Source: Pseudomonas marginalis (GTDB lineage: Bacteria; Pseudomonadota; Gammaproteobacteria; Pseudomonadales; Pseudomonadaceae). Taken from it: 64,000 nucleotides of DNA. Each line of letters starts with the position of its first letter. Position 1 is the first letter of the stretch. The position numbers were made by a program, and so were the translations under genes. This document shows, one piece after another, positions 35,819-45,203 of the stretch. The stretch spans positions 1,736,001-1,800,000 of the forward strand of contig NZ_VTFG01000001.1 of assembly GCF_008692035.1 (NCBI RefSeq). The letters run 5' to 3'. Below the pieces are notes generated by a model, which saw only the letters and a list, made by a program, of their open reading frames with translations, had not been told where the DNA came from and made no database searches.

Positions 35819-36610
35819 TTAGCGCTCTTGCAAGCGCTCACGCAAAAAACGGTGGCTCCTGGAAAACAACCGCCGATACGTCAGCAACACCGCCCCCACC
35901 GTACCCAACGCCGACGACGCGGCAATCAGGAACATGATCACGATCTGATAGCGCACCGCGTCCACCGGGCTTTCCCCCGCCAGCACCTGGCCGGTCATCA
36001 TGCCGGGCAGGCTGACAATGCCGACCACGGTCATCTGGTTCAGGGTCGGGATCATCCCCGCGCGTACCGCCTGGCGGATCGCTTCCTGCGCCGCCTCCCA
36101 GCGTGAGCCGCCGAGGGCCAGGATCATCTCGATGGTGTTGCGCCCCGAGGTCAGTTCCTGGGTCATGCGTTCGATCCCCAGGGACACGCCGGTCAGGGTA
36201 TTGCCGAGGATCATGCCGAGGATCGGAATCGCGTACTGCGGCTCGTACCACGGGTGGATGCGGATCACCGCAAACAAGCCCACTGCCGTCACCAGCCACG
36301 AACTGCCCCACACCGACAGGATGCTGTCGACCCTTTGCCCACGGTACGTCCTGCGCCCGCGCCCCGCCGCCGACAACCCGGCGATCAGGGTCATTGCGCC
36401 CATCAACGGCAGCACCACATACCAGTAGGCGAACGCGAACACCCAGCCCAGCAGGTAACCGATGGCCAACAGTTGCACCACGGTACGCACCGCCGCCCAC
36501 AGCAACTGGCGGCCCAGGCCCAGGCGCAGCAGCAGGGAGAGCGCACCGTTGACCAGGATCAGCGAAGCGGCGATGCCCATGTCCAGGGCGGTGAGGTTTT
36601 GATAATTCAT
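35819..36610 (-). CDS. fetB: FetB-like ABC transporter permease (UPF0014 family)
   Basis: 263 residues with about seven hydrophobic segments. Begins MNYQNLTALDMGIAASLILV; the family-specific stretch GMILGNTLTGVSLGIERMTQ and GMIPTLNQMTVVGIVSLPGM followed by MTGQVLAG are well conserved. In E. coli the FetAB pair exports iron and protects from oxidative stress. Its start overlaps the fetA stop by 4 nt. It lies within the segment bounded by the 305-bp inverted repeats. Confidence 0.85.
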   Translation of the reverse strand: MNYQNLTALDMGIAASLILVNGALSLLLRLGLGRQLLWAAVRTVVQLLAIGYLLGWVFAFAYWYVVLPLMGAMTLIAGLSAAGRGRRTYRGQRVDSILSVWGSSWLVTAVGLFAVIRIHPWYEPQYAIPILGMILGNTLTGVSLGIERMTQELTSGRNTIEMILALGGSRWEAAQEAIRQAVRAGMIPTLNQMTVVGIVSLPGMMTGQVLAGESPVDAVRYQIVIMFLIAASSALGTVGAVLLTYRRLFSRSHRFLRERLQER

Positions 36611-37284
36611 GGCTGGGTCGCCTCGCTCAACACGCCGGCACTCATGTGCAAGTGGATGTCGCTCATGCGCCGCGCCTGATCGAGGTCATGGGACACCCAG
36701 ACATAGGCGCGGGCGTTGTCGCCGGCAAACCAGGCGCTGATCAGCACTTCCACGTCGCGGGATGAGGTGGGGTCGAGGGCAGCGGTGGGTTCGTCCAGCA
36801 GCAGCACCTCGGGGTTGAGTTGCAGGGTGCGGATCAGCGAGACCACCTGGGCCTCGCCGCCCGAGAGGTCCAATGCGTTCCTGGTCAAAAAATCGGCTGC
36901 CTTGCCGGCATGCCCCAGCAACGCGGTCACCGCTTGCGGGTCGAAGCGGCGCTGGCGCAGGGTCTTGAGGCTGAAGGGAAAGCGCAGGTTGTCCTCCACC
37001 GTGCCTTCGAGCAGCGCGGGGCGTTGGGAGAGGTAGCTGATATGGCTGCGGTAATGGGGAATCTCGGCATTGGCAATCGGCTGGCCGTTCCACAGGACCT
37101 GCCCGCTGGTGGGCGCATCCAGCAGCGCCAATGCCCGCAGCAATACGCTTTTGCCGGAACCGGAAGCGCCGGTGATCGACACGCGGTCGGCGCGGTTCAA
37201 GGTGAAATCCGTGGGCTGCAGCAACGGCACCTGCCGGCGTTCGTCCATGCGCGTGAGGGCGCGGGTTTCGATCAGTGCACTCAT
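36607..37284 (-). CDS. fetA: FetA-like ABC ATP-binding protein
   Basis: 225 residues from the ATG at 37284; a longer frame to 37374 adds unrelated residues. Walker A is GASGSGKSV, the signature LSGGEAQVV and Walker B LLLDEPTAALDP. Pairs with the FetB-like permease. The 37285-37415 region is a divergent promoter shared with the aldo/keto reductase gene. Confidence 0.83.
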   Translation of the reverse strand: MSALIETRALTRMDERRQVPLLQPTDFTLNRADRVSITGASGSGKSVLLRALALLDAPTSGQVLWNGQPIANAEIPHYRSHISYLSQRPALLEGTVEDNLRFPFSLKTLRQRRFDPQAVTALLGHAGKAADFLTRNALDLSGGEAQVVSLIRTLQLNPEVLLLDEPTAALDPTSSRDVEVLISAWFAGDNARAYVWVSHDLDQARRMSDIHLHMSAGVLSEATQP

Positions 37285-37415
37285 GGACGCGGTGTTCCTC
37301 TTAAACCTGTTGGGCGCAATGGTGCGGCAGGCGCGGGAAGTTTTCATGAAAAAATTCAAACTATCGCCACCCACGTCGTTCAGAACTTCAGGTTCAACGT
37401 TAAGTAGGAGACGAC

Positions 37416-38492
37416 ATGCAATACCGACAACTGGGCCATTCGGGCCTGCTGGTATCCGAAATCATCCTCGGCACCGTGCCCTTTGGCGGTAGCGCCGAGT
37501 TTGAAAAATGCGGATCGGTAGACGTGCCCCAGGCCAGGCGCATGTTCGATATCGCGTTCGACGCCGGGGTGAATATGGTCGACACCGCCGACCTCTACTC
37601 CCACGGACTGGCCGAAGAAGTGGTCGGCAAAGCCTTGGGCGACAAGCGCAACGATATCCTGCTGGCCACCAAGGGCCGTAGCCCCGTGGACAACAACCCG
37701 AACAACTCAGGCTCGTCGCGCTATCACCTGATTCGCGCGTGCGAAGCGAGCTTGAAGCGCCTGGGCACCGACCATATCGACCTCTACCAATTGCACAATT
37801 GGGACGGCATGACCCCCATCGAGGAAACCCTCGAAGCCCTGCGGCTGTTGGTTGGCTCAGGCAAGATCCGCTACTTTGGCACCAGCAACTTCACCGCCTG
37901 GCAGATGATGAAAACCCTCGGCAAGGCCGAATTGCACGGCATGCTCAAGCCCATCACCCAGCAGATCTACTACACCCCGGAATCCCGCGAGGCCGAGTAC
38001 GAGTTACTGCCCCTGGCCCTGGACCAGCACGTGGGGACGCTGGTGTGGGGGCCGATGGGCGAAGGCCTGCTGACCGGTTCCACCCGGCGCGGGCAGCAGC
38101 CACCGGCCAATACCCGCCAGGGCAGCGGCTGGCCCGAACCCTACGTGCATGACCAGGAACGTGCGCTGGACATCATCGAGACCCTCGCCGCCGTGGGCGA
38201 TGAACAGGGCGTGTCGGTGGCGCGCACCTGCCTGGCCTGGCTCAAGGACCGTCCGGGAATTACCTCGCTGATCGTCGGCGCCCGCACGGAAGCGCATCTG
38301 CGTGACAACCTGGCGGCCACGGAATTGAAACTCACCGATGAACAGTTCTCGCGTATTGAAGCGGTGACACGGCGCCAACCGTTGTACCCGTACTGGCATC
38401 GTTTTACTGCCGGGATTGATCGCTTCGACCCGGCAGAACGGCCGTTCCTGGCCGAGCACCAGAAGACCATGGATGCACGCAAGGACAAATAA
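37416..38492 (+). CDS. aldo/keto reductase
   Basis: 358 residues. The AKR catalytic tetrad is present: Asp and Tyr in NMVDTADLYSHG, Lys in LATKGRS and His in LYQLHNWDG. The NADPH-binding C-terminal region has SLIVGARTEAHLRDNLAA. It reduces an aldehyde or ketone of unknown identity. It is divergent from fetAB and, like them, is bounded by the inverted repeats, the right copy starting 40 bp after its stop. Confidence 0.88.
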   Translation: MQYRQLGHSGLLVSEIILGTVPFGGSAEFEKCGSVDVPQARRMFDIAFDAGVNMVDTADLYSHGLAEEVVGKALGDKRNDILLATKGRSPVDNNPNNSGSSRYHLIRACEASLKRLGTDHIDLYQLHNWDGMTPIEETLEALRLLVGSGKIRYFGTSNFTAWQMMKTLGKAELHGMLKPITQQIYYTPESREAEYELLPLALDQHVGTLVWGPMGEGLLTGSTRRGQQPPANTRQGSGWPEPYVHDQERALDIIETLAAVGDEQGVSVARTCLAWLKDRPGITSLIVGARTEAHLRDNLAATELKLTDEQFSRIEAVTRRQPLYPYWHRFTAGIDRFDPAERPFLAEHQKTMDARKDK

Positions 38493-38531
38493 TCCAGAAC
38501 AGCGTACCTGTGGCGAGGGAGGTGCCACTAC

Positions 38532-38836
38532 CTCTTCGACGTAGCGCTGTCGCGTAGCAAACTGGGACCTCTGTGGCGAGCGGGCTTGTCGAATCGTCGC
38601 ACCGCCCGCATTGGGGTGCGAAGCGCCCCTGATGGAGACAAATGTGGTGTATCAGACACTCCTCTGCGCCTGGTTTTGGGGCTGCTGCGCAGCCCAACGC
38701 GGGCGGTGCGACGATTCGACAAGCCCGCTCACCACAAGAATGCACTCGCCTGAAATTATTTATGCAGGACTCAAGACTTCAGCGTGAAATTTTATCCCTT
38801 TAAAATCAGTGAGTTATTTTAAGCTTGATAAGAGCT
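38532..38836 (-). repeat. 305-bp inverted repeat, copy B
   Basis: Reverse complement of copy A (35466-35770), about 96 percent identical by eye and without gaps. Its internal REPIN-like core is at 38572-38736. It lies in the gene-free stretch 38493-39115, which otherwise holds a REP half-site and no recognisable gene. Confidence 0.88.
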
Positions 38837-38895
38837 TGTTCCCTCACCACAGGTTACTTTTGCCCCTTTCTACGTCTTCACTGACTGGCATGAGG

Positions 38896-38916
38896 GCAAA
38901 TCCCCCTCCCACATTT
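38896..38916 (-). repeat. REP half-site
   Basis: Minus strand AAATGTGGGAGGGGGATTTG, a half of the GTGGGAGGGG class REP without its second arm. Confidence 0.45.
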
Positions 38917-39115
38917 AATCCCGTCCCCCCCAAAAAAGGAGTACGGCTTCGATCCCAAGCCCGATTTGCAATCAAACGCCGCAGTGCCTATATTTCCCGC
39001 CTGGCGCTCTCTACGCCACCTTCCGCGGAAAGGGCTGCGCCCAGGACAATGAAGCTCTACCTCATTTCTACGACTCCCAACCTTAAAGCGGAAAAGGTTT
39101 GTGCAAGGAGATCGT

Positions 39116-40324
39116 ATGTCGCAACGCCCCGTATCCTCCAACACCGATGGCCGTCTCAACCTTGAGCAGCAGCGCAAGCGCGCCAAGGAACTGTTGCGCC
39201 ATCTGAAAGCCCAGGACCCCGGCGCCACCCTGTCCCAAGCCCAATGGCAGATCGCCAGGCAACTGGGCTTCAGCAGTTGGCCCAAGCTCAAGGCCCATGT
39301 CGACGCCATTGATTTCGCCGCCCGCCATCCCGACTTTGCCGCCAGCGACGAAGCACGCACCACCCACTGGCGCTGCGGCAATGACATTGCCCACAGCCTC
39401 CAGGTGGCCGGGTTCAAGGGCCGCTTCCAGATGCTCACCGACCCGCTGTGCATGGGCCCGGTGCGCGACGTCCCCGCCGCAGAATTCCGCGCCCTGCGCA
39501 GCGCGTTCATCAGCCAGGCCTTTGCCCTGCCCTTAGCGGACGTCACGCGCCGCGTCGACGATGAATACGATCAGCTGGAAACCTTGGCCAATGCCGAGCA
39601 CAGCGTGCTGTGGTGCGAGGCGGACGCCTATGACCAGTTGTTCCTGATGCGTGCCCTGGCCGGCCTGGAGGAGGCACCGTCCAGGCTGGAGCTGATCGAG
39701 GTGGATCGTATTCCCGGTGTCGAGCGTTTTATCGGTATCGGCCAACTGGCGCCCGATGTATTGGCGTGGCTCTGGCCACAGCGGCGCCTCATCGGTGACG
39801 ATGCCGTGCACCTGGCCAAACAGGCCTGGTCGGCCTATTGCGACAGCTCACCGACCCGGCTGGCGGCGCTTGCCCATGGCCAACACCCCGCCCTGCCGTT
39901 GCTGGCGCCGGCGCTGTTGCGTCAGTTGCAGGAGTTACCGGGCACCCAGGACGGCCTGTCGCTGACCGAACGCCTGGCCCTGACCTACCTCGCCGAAGCC
40001 GGGCCGCTGCCGTTTGGCCGTGTGTTCGCCGAGCTGATGGCCAGGCGCGACCCGCTGCCGTTCCTCGGGGACATGATGTTTCATGCGCTGTTGCGGCCGT
40101 TGATCGATGGCGAGCAGCCGTTGCTGACGGAAACCGAGACGCATCTGGACTGGCCCCGCCGCACGTTGTCGCTGACCCCCTTGGGCTATAGCGTGCTCAA
40201 CGGACAGGCGTACTGGCTCGACCATGCCAGCCACGAACGCTGGGTGGGCGGTACATGCATCAGGCCCGGCCAACCGCACTGGATGATTGATGAGGCCCTG
40301 CGCCCCCAGTACAGAACACCGTAA
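39116..40324 (+). CDS. DUF1835-domain-like protein
   Basis: 402 residues from the ATG at 39116, with AAGGAG 5 nt upstream. The N-terminal 60 residues (EQQRKRAKELLRHLKAQDPG, ARQLGFSSWPKLKAHVDAID) form a small helical module seen in ankyrin-linked and DUF1835-type proteins. The following domain has HWRCGNDIAHSLQVAGFKG, then FQMLTDPLCMGPV and later HSVLWCEADAYDQLFLMRAL, the pattern of DUF1835/DUF3658 proteins. Function is unknown. It stands alone and is followed by a strong terminator. Confidence 0.7.
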   Translation: MSQRPVSSNTDGRLNLEQQRKRAKELLRHLKAQDPGATLSQAQWQIARQLGFSSWPKLKAHVDAIDFAARHPDFAASDEARTTHWRCGNDIAHSLQVAGFKGRFQMLTDPLCMGPVRDVPAAEFRALRSAFISQAFALPLADVTRRVDDEYDQLETLANAEHSVLWCEADAYDQLFLMRALAGLEEAPSRLELIEVDRIPGVERFIGIGQLAPDVLAWLWPQRRLIGDDAVHLAKQAWSAYCDSSPTRLAALAHGQHPALPLLAPALLRQLQELPGTQDGLSLTERLALTYLAEAGPLPFGRVFAELMARRDPLPFLGDMMFHALLRPLIDGEQPLLTETETHLDWPRRTLSLTPLGYSVLNGQAYWLDHASHERWVGGTCIRPGQPHWMIDEALRPQYRTP

Positions 40325-40330
40325 AAAACA

Positions 40331-40362
40331 GCCCGCCGTGCATCACCCACGGCGGGCTTTTT
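40331..40362. terminator. bidirectional rho-independent terminator
   Basis: GCCCGCCGTG (40331-40340) and CACGGCGGGC (40348-40357) form a 10-bp GC-rich stem with a 7-nt loop, followed by TTTTT and preceded by AAAAAA. It serves both the DUF1835-like gene and the minus-strand ABC operon that ends at 40378. Confidence 0.9.
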
Positions 40363-40377
40363 CACAACCGCCGGCGC

Positions 40378-41211
40378 TTACGGCAACGGCTCGAACTTCA
40401 ATGCGCTCAAGCTCTGCACCTTGTCCTCGCGGACCATCTTGTATTCGGTGTTCGGGCCGATCCAGCGGTCCCAGATCGCATCGATCTCCCCGGCCTTCTC
40501 CATCGCCATCAACGACTCATTGACCTTGGCCAGAAACGCCGGCTCATCGCGGCGCATGCCGGCACCGATCGGTTCGAGGGCCATCGGCTCCTTGGCCAGG
40601 GCCAGTTCGACACCACTGGCCTTGGCCTGGTTGACCAGTTTCAGCGCGGTCATGGTGTTGGTCACCAGGCCCACCACCTTGTTCTGTTGCAACGCCATGT
40701 AGGCCGAGCCGGTGTCCTGGAAGGTCACCGGGGTGGCCCCGGCAAGGCGGATCGACTGCTCGGAGGTGGAGCCCTTGGTGGAGCTGATGCGCTTGTCCTT
40801 GAAGAAGCTTTTCGGCTGGTCGGCATTCGCCGCGCGCACCACCAGGGTTTCCTTGGCGATGTAGTACGGGTCGCTGAACTGGATCTGTTCGGCGCGGGTC
40901 TTGGTGTAGGCCAGGTTGGCGAAGATCACGTCGACGCGACCCATTTTCACTTCGGGAATCCGCGCTTCAACCGACAGCGGCTTGAGTTCCAGGGCCACGC
41001 CCATGGTCTTGGCCAGGGCCTTGCACAGGTCCACGTCCATGCCCACCAGCTCGCGGGTTTTCGGGTCCGGCGCGGAGAATGGCGGCACGTCGGCGTAGAC
41101 GCCGCAGCTCAGGGACTGCTTGGCCAGGATGTCGCTCAACTGGTCGGCCTGTGCGACGGCGATCGCCAATGGCCCCAATGCCAGTGCGGTAAACAGATGC
41201 TTCATACCCAT
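40378..41211 (-). CDS. periplasmic binding protein of a polar amino acid ABC importer
   Basis: 277 residues (SBP_bac_3 type). The ATG at 41211 has GGAG 8 nt upstream; a second ATG at 41205 is also possible. Signal peptide MGMKHLFTALALGPLAIAVA ends near QADQ. Mature family segments are LVGMDVDLCKALAKTMGVAL and VDVIFANLAYTKTRAEQIQF, then SDPYYIAKETLVV. The ligand is unknown. It ends a minus-strand run with an ATPase, two permeases and an SDR, downstream of the pxp genes. Confidence 0.87.
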   Translation of the reverse strand: MGMKHLFTALALGPLAIAVAQADQLSDILAKQSLSCGVYADVPPFSAPDPKTRELVGMDVDLCKALAKTMGVALELKPLSVEARIPEVKMGRVDVIFANLAYTKTRAEQIQFSDPYYIAKETLVVRAANADQPKSFFKDKRISSTKGSTSEQSIRLAGATPVTFQDTGSAYMALQQNKVVGLVTNTMTALKLVNQAKASGVELALAKEPMALEPIGAGMRRDEPAFLAKVNESLMAMEKAGEIDAIWDRWIGPNTEYKMVREDKVQSLSALKFEPLP

Positions 41212-41270
41212 GGGAAATCTCCAGAAAGTTGGACCAGCAAAAATGGCAGAGGGAGCAAAGCCGCCGCAGC

Positions 41271-42008
41271 TCAATGGGCCCGCAGGTCGGCGATAAAACG
41301 TTGCGCTCGCGGGTGCGAAGGCTGGGTGAAGAACGCATCGGGGCTGCTCTTTTCCAGAATCTGCCCCGCGTCCATAAACCAGATGGTGTCGGCCACTTCG
41401 CGGGCGAAGTTCATCTCGTGGGTCACGCACATCATGGTCATGCCGTCCTTGGCCAGGCCCTTCATCACGCTCAGCACTTCACCGACCATTTCCGGGTCGA
41501 GGGCGCTGGTGGGCTCGTCGAACAGCATCACCGGCGGTTCCATCGCCAATGCCCGGGCAATCGCCACGCGCTGCTGTTGGCCGCCGGACAACTGCGCCGG
41601 GTAAGCACCGGCCTTATGGGCCAGGCCGACGCGGTCGAGCAATTCCATGGCCTTTTGTTTGGCAGCGGCGCCCTTGAGGTTGCGCAGCTTGTTCGGCGCC
41701 AGGGTGATGTTTTCCAGCACCGACAGGTGCGGGAACAGGTTGAAGCTCTGGAACACAAACCCCACGCGGCTGCGCAGGCGGTTGATCTGCGCGTCGGTGC
41801 CGTGCACGTCCTGGCCATCGAACAGGATCTGGCCGGCCTGGATGTCTTCCAGGCGGTTGACCGTGCGGATCAGCGTCGACTTGCCAGAACCCGAGGGGCC
41901 GCACAGCACCACCACTTCACCGGGTTGCACCTCGGCGGTGATGTCGGTAAGCGCCTGGTACTCGCCGTACCATTTATTGATTTTCGAAAACATGATCATT
42001 GGATGCAT
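41271..42008 (-). CDS. GlnQ-type ATP-binding protein of the amino acid ABC importer
   Basis: About 245 residues from the ATG at 42008; a TTG at 42026 and an ATG at 41999 are alternatives. Walker A is GPSGSGKST, signature LSGGQQQR, Walker [15 protein letters not shown]. The [17 protein letters not shown] segment is that of polar amino acid importers (GlnQ/HisP). Confidence 0.9.
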   Translation of the reverse strand: MHPMIMFSKINKWYGEYQALTDITAEVQPGEVVVLCGPSGSGKSTLIRTVNRLEDIQAGQILFDGQDVHGTDAQINRLRSRVGFVFQSFNLFPHLSVLENITLAPNKLRNLKGAAAKQKAMELLDRVGLAHKAGAYPAQLSGGQQQRVAIARALAMEPPVMLFDEPTSALDPEMVGEVLSVMKGLAKDGMTMMCVTHEMNFAREVADTIWFMDAGQILEKSSPDAFFTQPSHPRAQRFIADLRAH

Positions 42009-42022
42009 GAGCGCAGCCCTCT

Positions 42023-42766
42023 TCAATTATCGGTGGTCAGCAACGGACCGCCCGCCACGGTTTGCCCGCCATCGCCCAGGCGCTTGCGGGCAATGCGTTG
42101 CTCCACCCAACCGGCCAGGCGGGTCAGGCCGAAACACAGCAGGTAGTAGATGATCGCCAGGATGAAAAACACCTGGAACGGCTTGGTCAGCAGCTGGTTG
42201 TTGACCTGGTTGGCGGCGAAGGTCACTTCCTGCACGTTGATCACGTAGCCCAGGGAGGTTTCCTTGATGATCGAGATGAACTGGCTGATCAGGCTCGGCA
42301 GCGCGTTGTACAGCGCCTGGGGCAGGATCACCCAGACCGTGGTGCGCACATAGCCCAGGCCCAGGGCGCGGGACGCCTCGTACTGTCCGGCCGGCAGCGC
42401 CTGGATGCCGCCGCGAATGATTTCGCACAGGTAGGCGCTCTGGTAGATCACCAGGGTGCAGAGCATGGTCATGAAGCCGGTGATGTTATGGCCGATCAGC
42501 AACGGCACCAGGAAGTAGGTCCAGAAGATCACCATCAGCAACGGGATGCCACGCAGCACGTAGACCCACACTGTCGCGACCCAGTACAAACCCTTCCACG
42601 GCGACACCCGCGCCAACGCCAGCAGCAGGCCGAACGGGAACGCCAGCAGCAACGCCAGCGCCGCCAGGATCAGGGTACTGACCAGGCCACCCAGCGGGCC
42701 GTGGGGGTATTGGCCGATCAGGAACAGCGTCCAGTTCTGCTGCACGATTGAAAACATATCGAACAT
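42023..42766 (-). CDS. HisM/GlnP-type permease of the amino acid ABC importer
   Basis: 247 residues with about five to six helices. Carries the EAA-type loop [20 protein letters not shown] followed by [12 protein letters not shown]. Gene lies 6 nt after the other permease and just before the ATPase gene. Confidence 0.9.
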   Translation of the reverse strand: MFDMFSIVQQNWTLFLIGQYPHGPLGGLVSTLILAALALLLAFPFGLLLALARVSPWKGLYWVATVWVYVLRGIPLLMVIFWTYFLVPLLIGHNITGFMTMLCTLVIYQSAYLCEIIRGGIQALPAGQYEASRALGLGYVRTTVWVILPQALYNALPSLISQFISIIKETSLGYVINVQEVTFAANQVNNQLLTKPFQVFFILAIIYYLLCFGLTRLAGWVEQRIARKRLGDGGQTVAGGPLLTTDN

Positions 42767-42772
42767 CGCGGT

Positions 42773-43474
42773 CTACCTCGCCAGGGCTTTGCTGAAGTGA
42801 CGGGCGAGCAATGCCCCGGCGCCCATCAGCAGCAGTGAAAACACCAGGTAGAAAACCGTGGCCACCAGGTACGACTCAAAGGTGCGGAACGTGTAGTTCT
42901 CCACTTCGCGGCTGGCGTAGGTCAGTTCCATCACGCCGATCGCCATCGCCAGGCTGGTGTTCTTGAACAGCAGCACGGTGTGGTTGATCAGCGACGGCAG
43001 GCAGTTGCGCACGCCCTGGGGCAGGATCACGTAGCGCATCGAACGCACGTAGCCCAGGCCCAGGGCCCTGGACGCTTCGGTCTGCCCGGCGGGAATGGCG
43101 CGCAGGCCGCTGCGCATGTCTTCACAGAAATACGCAGCCTGGCACAGGCCCAGGGCGATCACCGAGAACAGGTATTCAGTGTTGTGGTTGGCCAGCCACA
43201 GTTGCGTGGACTCGCCAAGCAGCGTCGGCACGCCGAAGTACCACAGCATCAGTTGCACCAGGGTCGGCACATTGCGGTGGTACGACACATACCCCGCCAC
43301 CAGGCGGTCGGCCAGCGTGTTACCGGTCAGGCGCACCGTGACCAGTGTCAGCGCCAGCAGCATCGCCAGCAGCCAGGCGAACAGCGCCAGCTGCAAGGTC
43401 ATTTCGATGCCCTTGACGATCAGCTCGGCATACTCGCCTTGCAGAATCGCGGCCAAATCGAAGTCTTGCTTCAT
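42773..43474 (-). CDS. second permease of the amino acid ABC importer
   Basis: 233 residues from the ATG at 43474; the TTG two codons upstream is not needed. The EAA loop is [20 protein letters not shown] with LPQGVRNCLPSL. Forms a heterodimer with the following permease. A 109-nt gap without features separates it from the SDR gene upstream. Confidence 0.9.
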   Translation of the reverse strand: MKQDFDLAAILQGEYAELIVKGIEMTLQLALFAWLLAMLLALTLVTVRLTGNTLADRLVAGYVSYHRNVPTLVQLMLWYFGVPTLLGESTQLWLANHNTEYLFSVIALGLCQAAYFCEDMRSGLRAIPAGQTEASRALGLGYVRSMRYVILPQGVRNCLPSLINHTVLLFKNTSLAMAIGVMELTYASREVENYTFRTFESYLVATVFYLVFSLLLMGAGALLARHFSKALAR

Positions 43475-43583
43475 GGTCAATCCCTATCGGCATTGGGCTA
43501 GGGCAGAAATCAAAATCACCCGGCGTGGCCGTGGCGGGATGCAGCGCTGACGGATCGATCCGTTCTTTTGCCGGGGCTCGGAT

Positions 43584-44336
43584 TCAGCCCTGGTAGTCCT
43601 GGGGCCGGGCGGTGGAAAGCCCGCCCGGCACCTGCAAGGTCGGGGTGATTTCCATGTGCCCGATGTTGACCGCAATCGGCGCGGCAATCGCGAAGGCGAT
43701 GGCATTGGCGATGTCCTCGGCCTGGGGCAATTCAAAGCCCTCGACGAAGCGCTTGTAGGTGGCTTCGGAATCGCCGTGCACGTGGGCAAAAATATCCGTG
43801 GCTACCCGACCCGGGCAGATCTCGGTGACCCGCACGCGCTTGCCGAACGCATCGATGCGCAACTGGCGCGAAAGCATGCTCACGGCGGCCTTGGTCGCGT
43901 GGTAGGTGGAGTTGCCGCCAAAGTTGTAGGCCGCCGCAATCGAACTGATGTTGATGATGTGCCCGCAGTCGCGCTCGACCATGCCCGGCAGCGCCAGGCG
44001 CGCCAGGTGCAGCACGGCGCGCAGGTTGACGTCGATCAGCAGGTCGATGCCGTCGGCGTCGGCCTTGAGCAGGGAGCCAGGCTTGTCGACGCCAGCGTTG
44101 TTGACCAGGATGTCGAAGGTGTTTTCGGCGAACAGTCTGGTCAGCCCGGCAAGGTCGGTGACATCGACGGCATGGGCGATGCAGCCGGTCCTGGCCGCCA
44201 GTTCCTGCAACTTGTCGGCGCTGCGGGCCAGGGCATGCACCTGCACGCCTTCCTGGCACAGGCGCTCGACAACGGCGGCGCCGATGCCGGAGGAAGCTCC
44301 GGTGACCAGCGCGGTTTTGTAGTCGGAAAATGGCAT
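43584..44336 (-). CDS. SDR-family oxidoreductase (YdfG-like)
   Basis: 250 residues. TGASSGIG cofactor motif at about residues 12-19, NNAG near residue 79 and catalytic Ser-Tyr-Lys in ISSIAAAYNFGGNSTYHATK. The C-terminal EICPGRVATDIFAHVHGD segment resembles YdfG/3-hydroxy acid dehydrogenases that use NADP. AAGGACC lies 7 nt before the ATG. It probably oxidises or reduces a hydroxy-acid intermediate of the pathway encoded by this island. A Nac-like site lies 83-97 nt upstream, so it may head its own transcript with the ABC genes. Confidence 0.82.
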   Translation of the reverse strand: MPFSDYKTALVTGASSGIGAAVVERLCQEGVQVHALARSADKLQELAARTGCIAHAVDVTDLAGLTRLFAENTFDILVNNAGVDKPGSLLKADADGIDLLIDVNLRAVLHLARLALPGMVERDCGHIINISSIAAAYNFGGNSTYHATKAAVSMLSRQLRIDAFGKRVRVTEICPGRVATDIFAHVHGDSEATYKRFVEGFELPQAEDIANAIAFAIAAPIAVNIGHMEITPTLQVPGGLSTARPQDYQG

Positions 44337-44418
44337 GGGGTGGTCCTTGTGCTACGGGTTATGGTTCGACTCTATCCAGCCTTCGGGCGCTGGACCAAGA
44401 CGCAATGGTTGTGTGGCG

Positions 44419-44433
44419 ATAAGGCCTGCTTAT
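44419..44433. promoter_or_regulatory. ATA-N9-TAT palindrome upstream of the SDR/ABC genes
   Basis: ATAAG-GCCTG-CTTAT. It fits the ATA-N9-TAT consensus described for the LysR regulator Nac and overlaps the pxpA stop codon, 83 nt before the SDR start. Matching sites lie at 49106-49120 and 50219-50233, beside a Nac-like regulator gene. Confidence 0.6.
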
Positions 44434-45203
44434 GACGCGGCCAGCAGCTGGGAAATCGGCGTGATGCGACCGCCCAGTTGCTCGATTTCGGCGCGAATGG
44501 TGCGCGCCAGTTCGACCGCGCCGGGGGTGTCGCCATGCAGCAGGATCGAATGGGCCGGCACCCGCAGCACCTTGCCGCTGAGGGCGGTCACGGTGCCCTC
44601 CTCCAGTAACTGCCGCACCCGGCGCAGCACCGCTGCCGGCTCCTTGATCACCGAACCGTCGACCTTGCGCGGCACCAGCAGGCAATCGTCGTCATAGGCG
44701 CGGTCCGCGAGAAACGTGGTGGCGACGCGCAGGCCGCACTTCTCGGCCGCGCCCTCGATGGCGCGGCTGCTGGAGGAGCTGATGATCAGCGTCGGGTCAA
44801 ACGCCGCCACCGCCCGCACCAACGGCTCCGCCAGCGCCGCATCGGCGGCGGCCATATTGCCCAGGGCGCCGTGGAAGCTCATATGGGTCATGGGATGGCC
44901 GTTGACCGCCGCGATCCCGGCGAGCGCGCCGAGCTGGTAGATCACATGGGCGGCGAGTTCCTTGATCTCGATGTTCATCTGCCGACGGCCAAAGCCCATC
45001 AGGTCCGGGAAGCCCACATGCGCCCCCAGGTCGATGCCGCCGGCCTTGGCCAGGCGCACCGTGTTGTCCATGATCAACGGGTCGCCGGCATGGAAACCGC
45101 AGGCGACATTGGCCGATGAAATCAGGTGCATCAGCGCCTCATCCTCGCCCATGCGCCACGGGCCGAAGCCTTCGCCGAGGTCGGCGTTCAAATCAATCTT
45201 CAT
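44430..45203 (-). CDS. pxpA: PxpA/LamB-YcsF family 5-oxoprolinase-type subunit
   Basis: 257 residues from the ATG at 45203, which overlaps the preceding stop (ATGA). PxpA with PxpB and PxpC forms ATP-dependent 5-oxoprolinase in E. coli and B. subtilis. Begins MKIDLNADLGEGFGPWRMGE and has ISSANVACGFHAGDP, GAHVGFPDLMGFGRR and FLADRAYDDD. The usual KPHGALY motif is SFHGALG here, losing the lysine, proline and tyrosine, which hints at a substrate other than 5-oxoproline. Confidence 0.83.
   Translation of the reverse strand: MKIDLNADLGEGFGPWRMGEDEALMHLISSANVACGFHAGDPLIMDNTVRLAKAGGIDLGAHVGFPDLMGFGRRQMNIEIKELAAHVIYQLGALAGIAAVNGHPMTHMSFHGALGNMAAADAALAEPLVRAVAAFDPTLIISSSSSRAIEGAAEKCGLRVATTFLADRAYDDDCLLVPRKVDGSVIKEPAAVLRRVRQLLEEGTVTALSGKVLRVPAHSILLHGDTPGAVELARTIRAEIEQLGGRITPISQLLAAS

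Noticed and set aside
35605..35822. Short open frames inside the 305-bp inverted repeats
   Set aside because: They arise from the palindromic repeat sequence, appear in mirrored form in both copies, and have no coding features.
35466..38836. Inverted repeats as the ends of a classical insertion sequence
   Set aside because: No transposase gene lies between them; the enclosed genes are ABC and aldo/keto reductase genes, so only a recombination or nonautonomous-element reading is kept.
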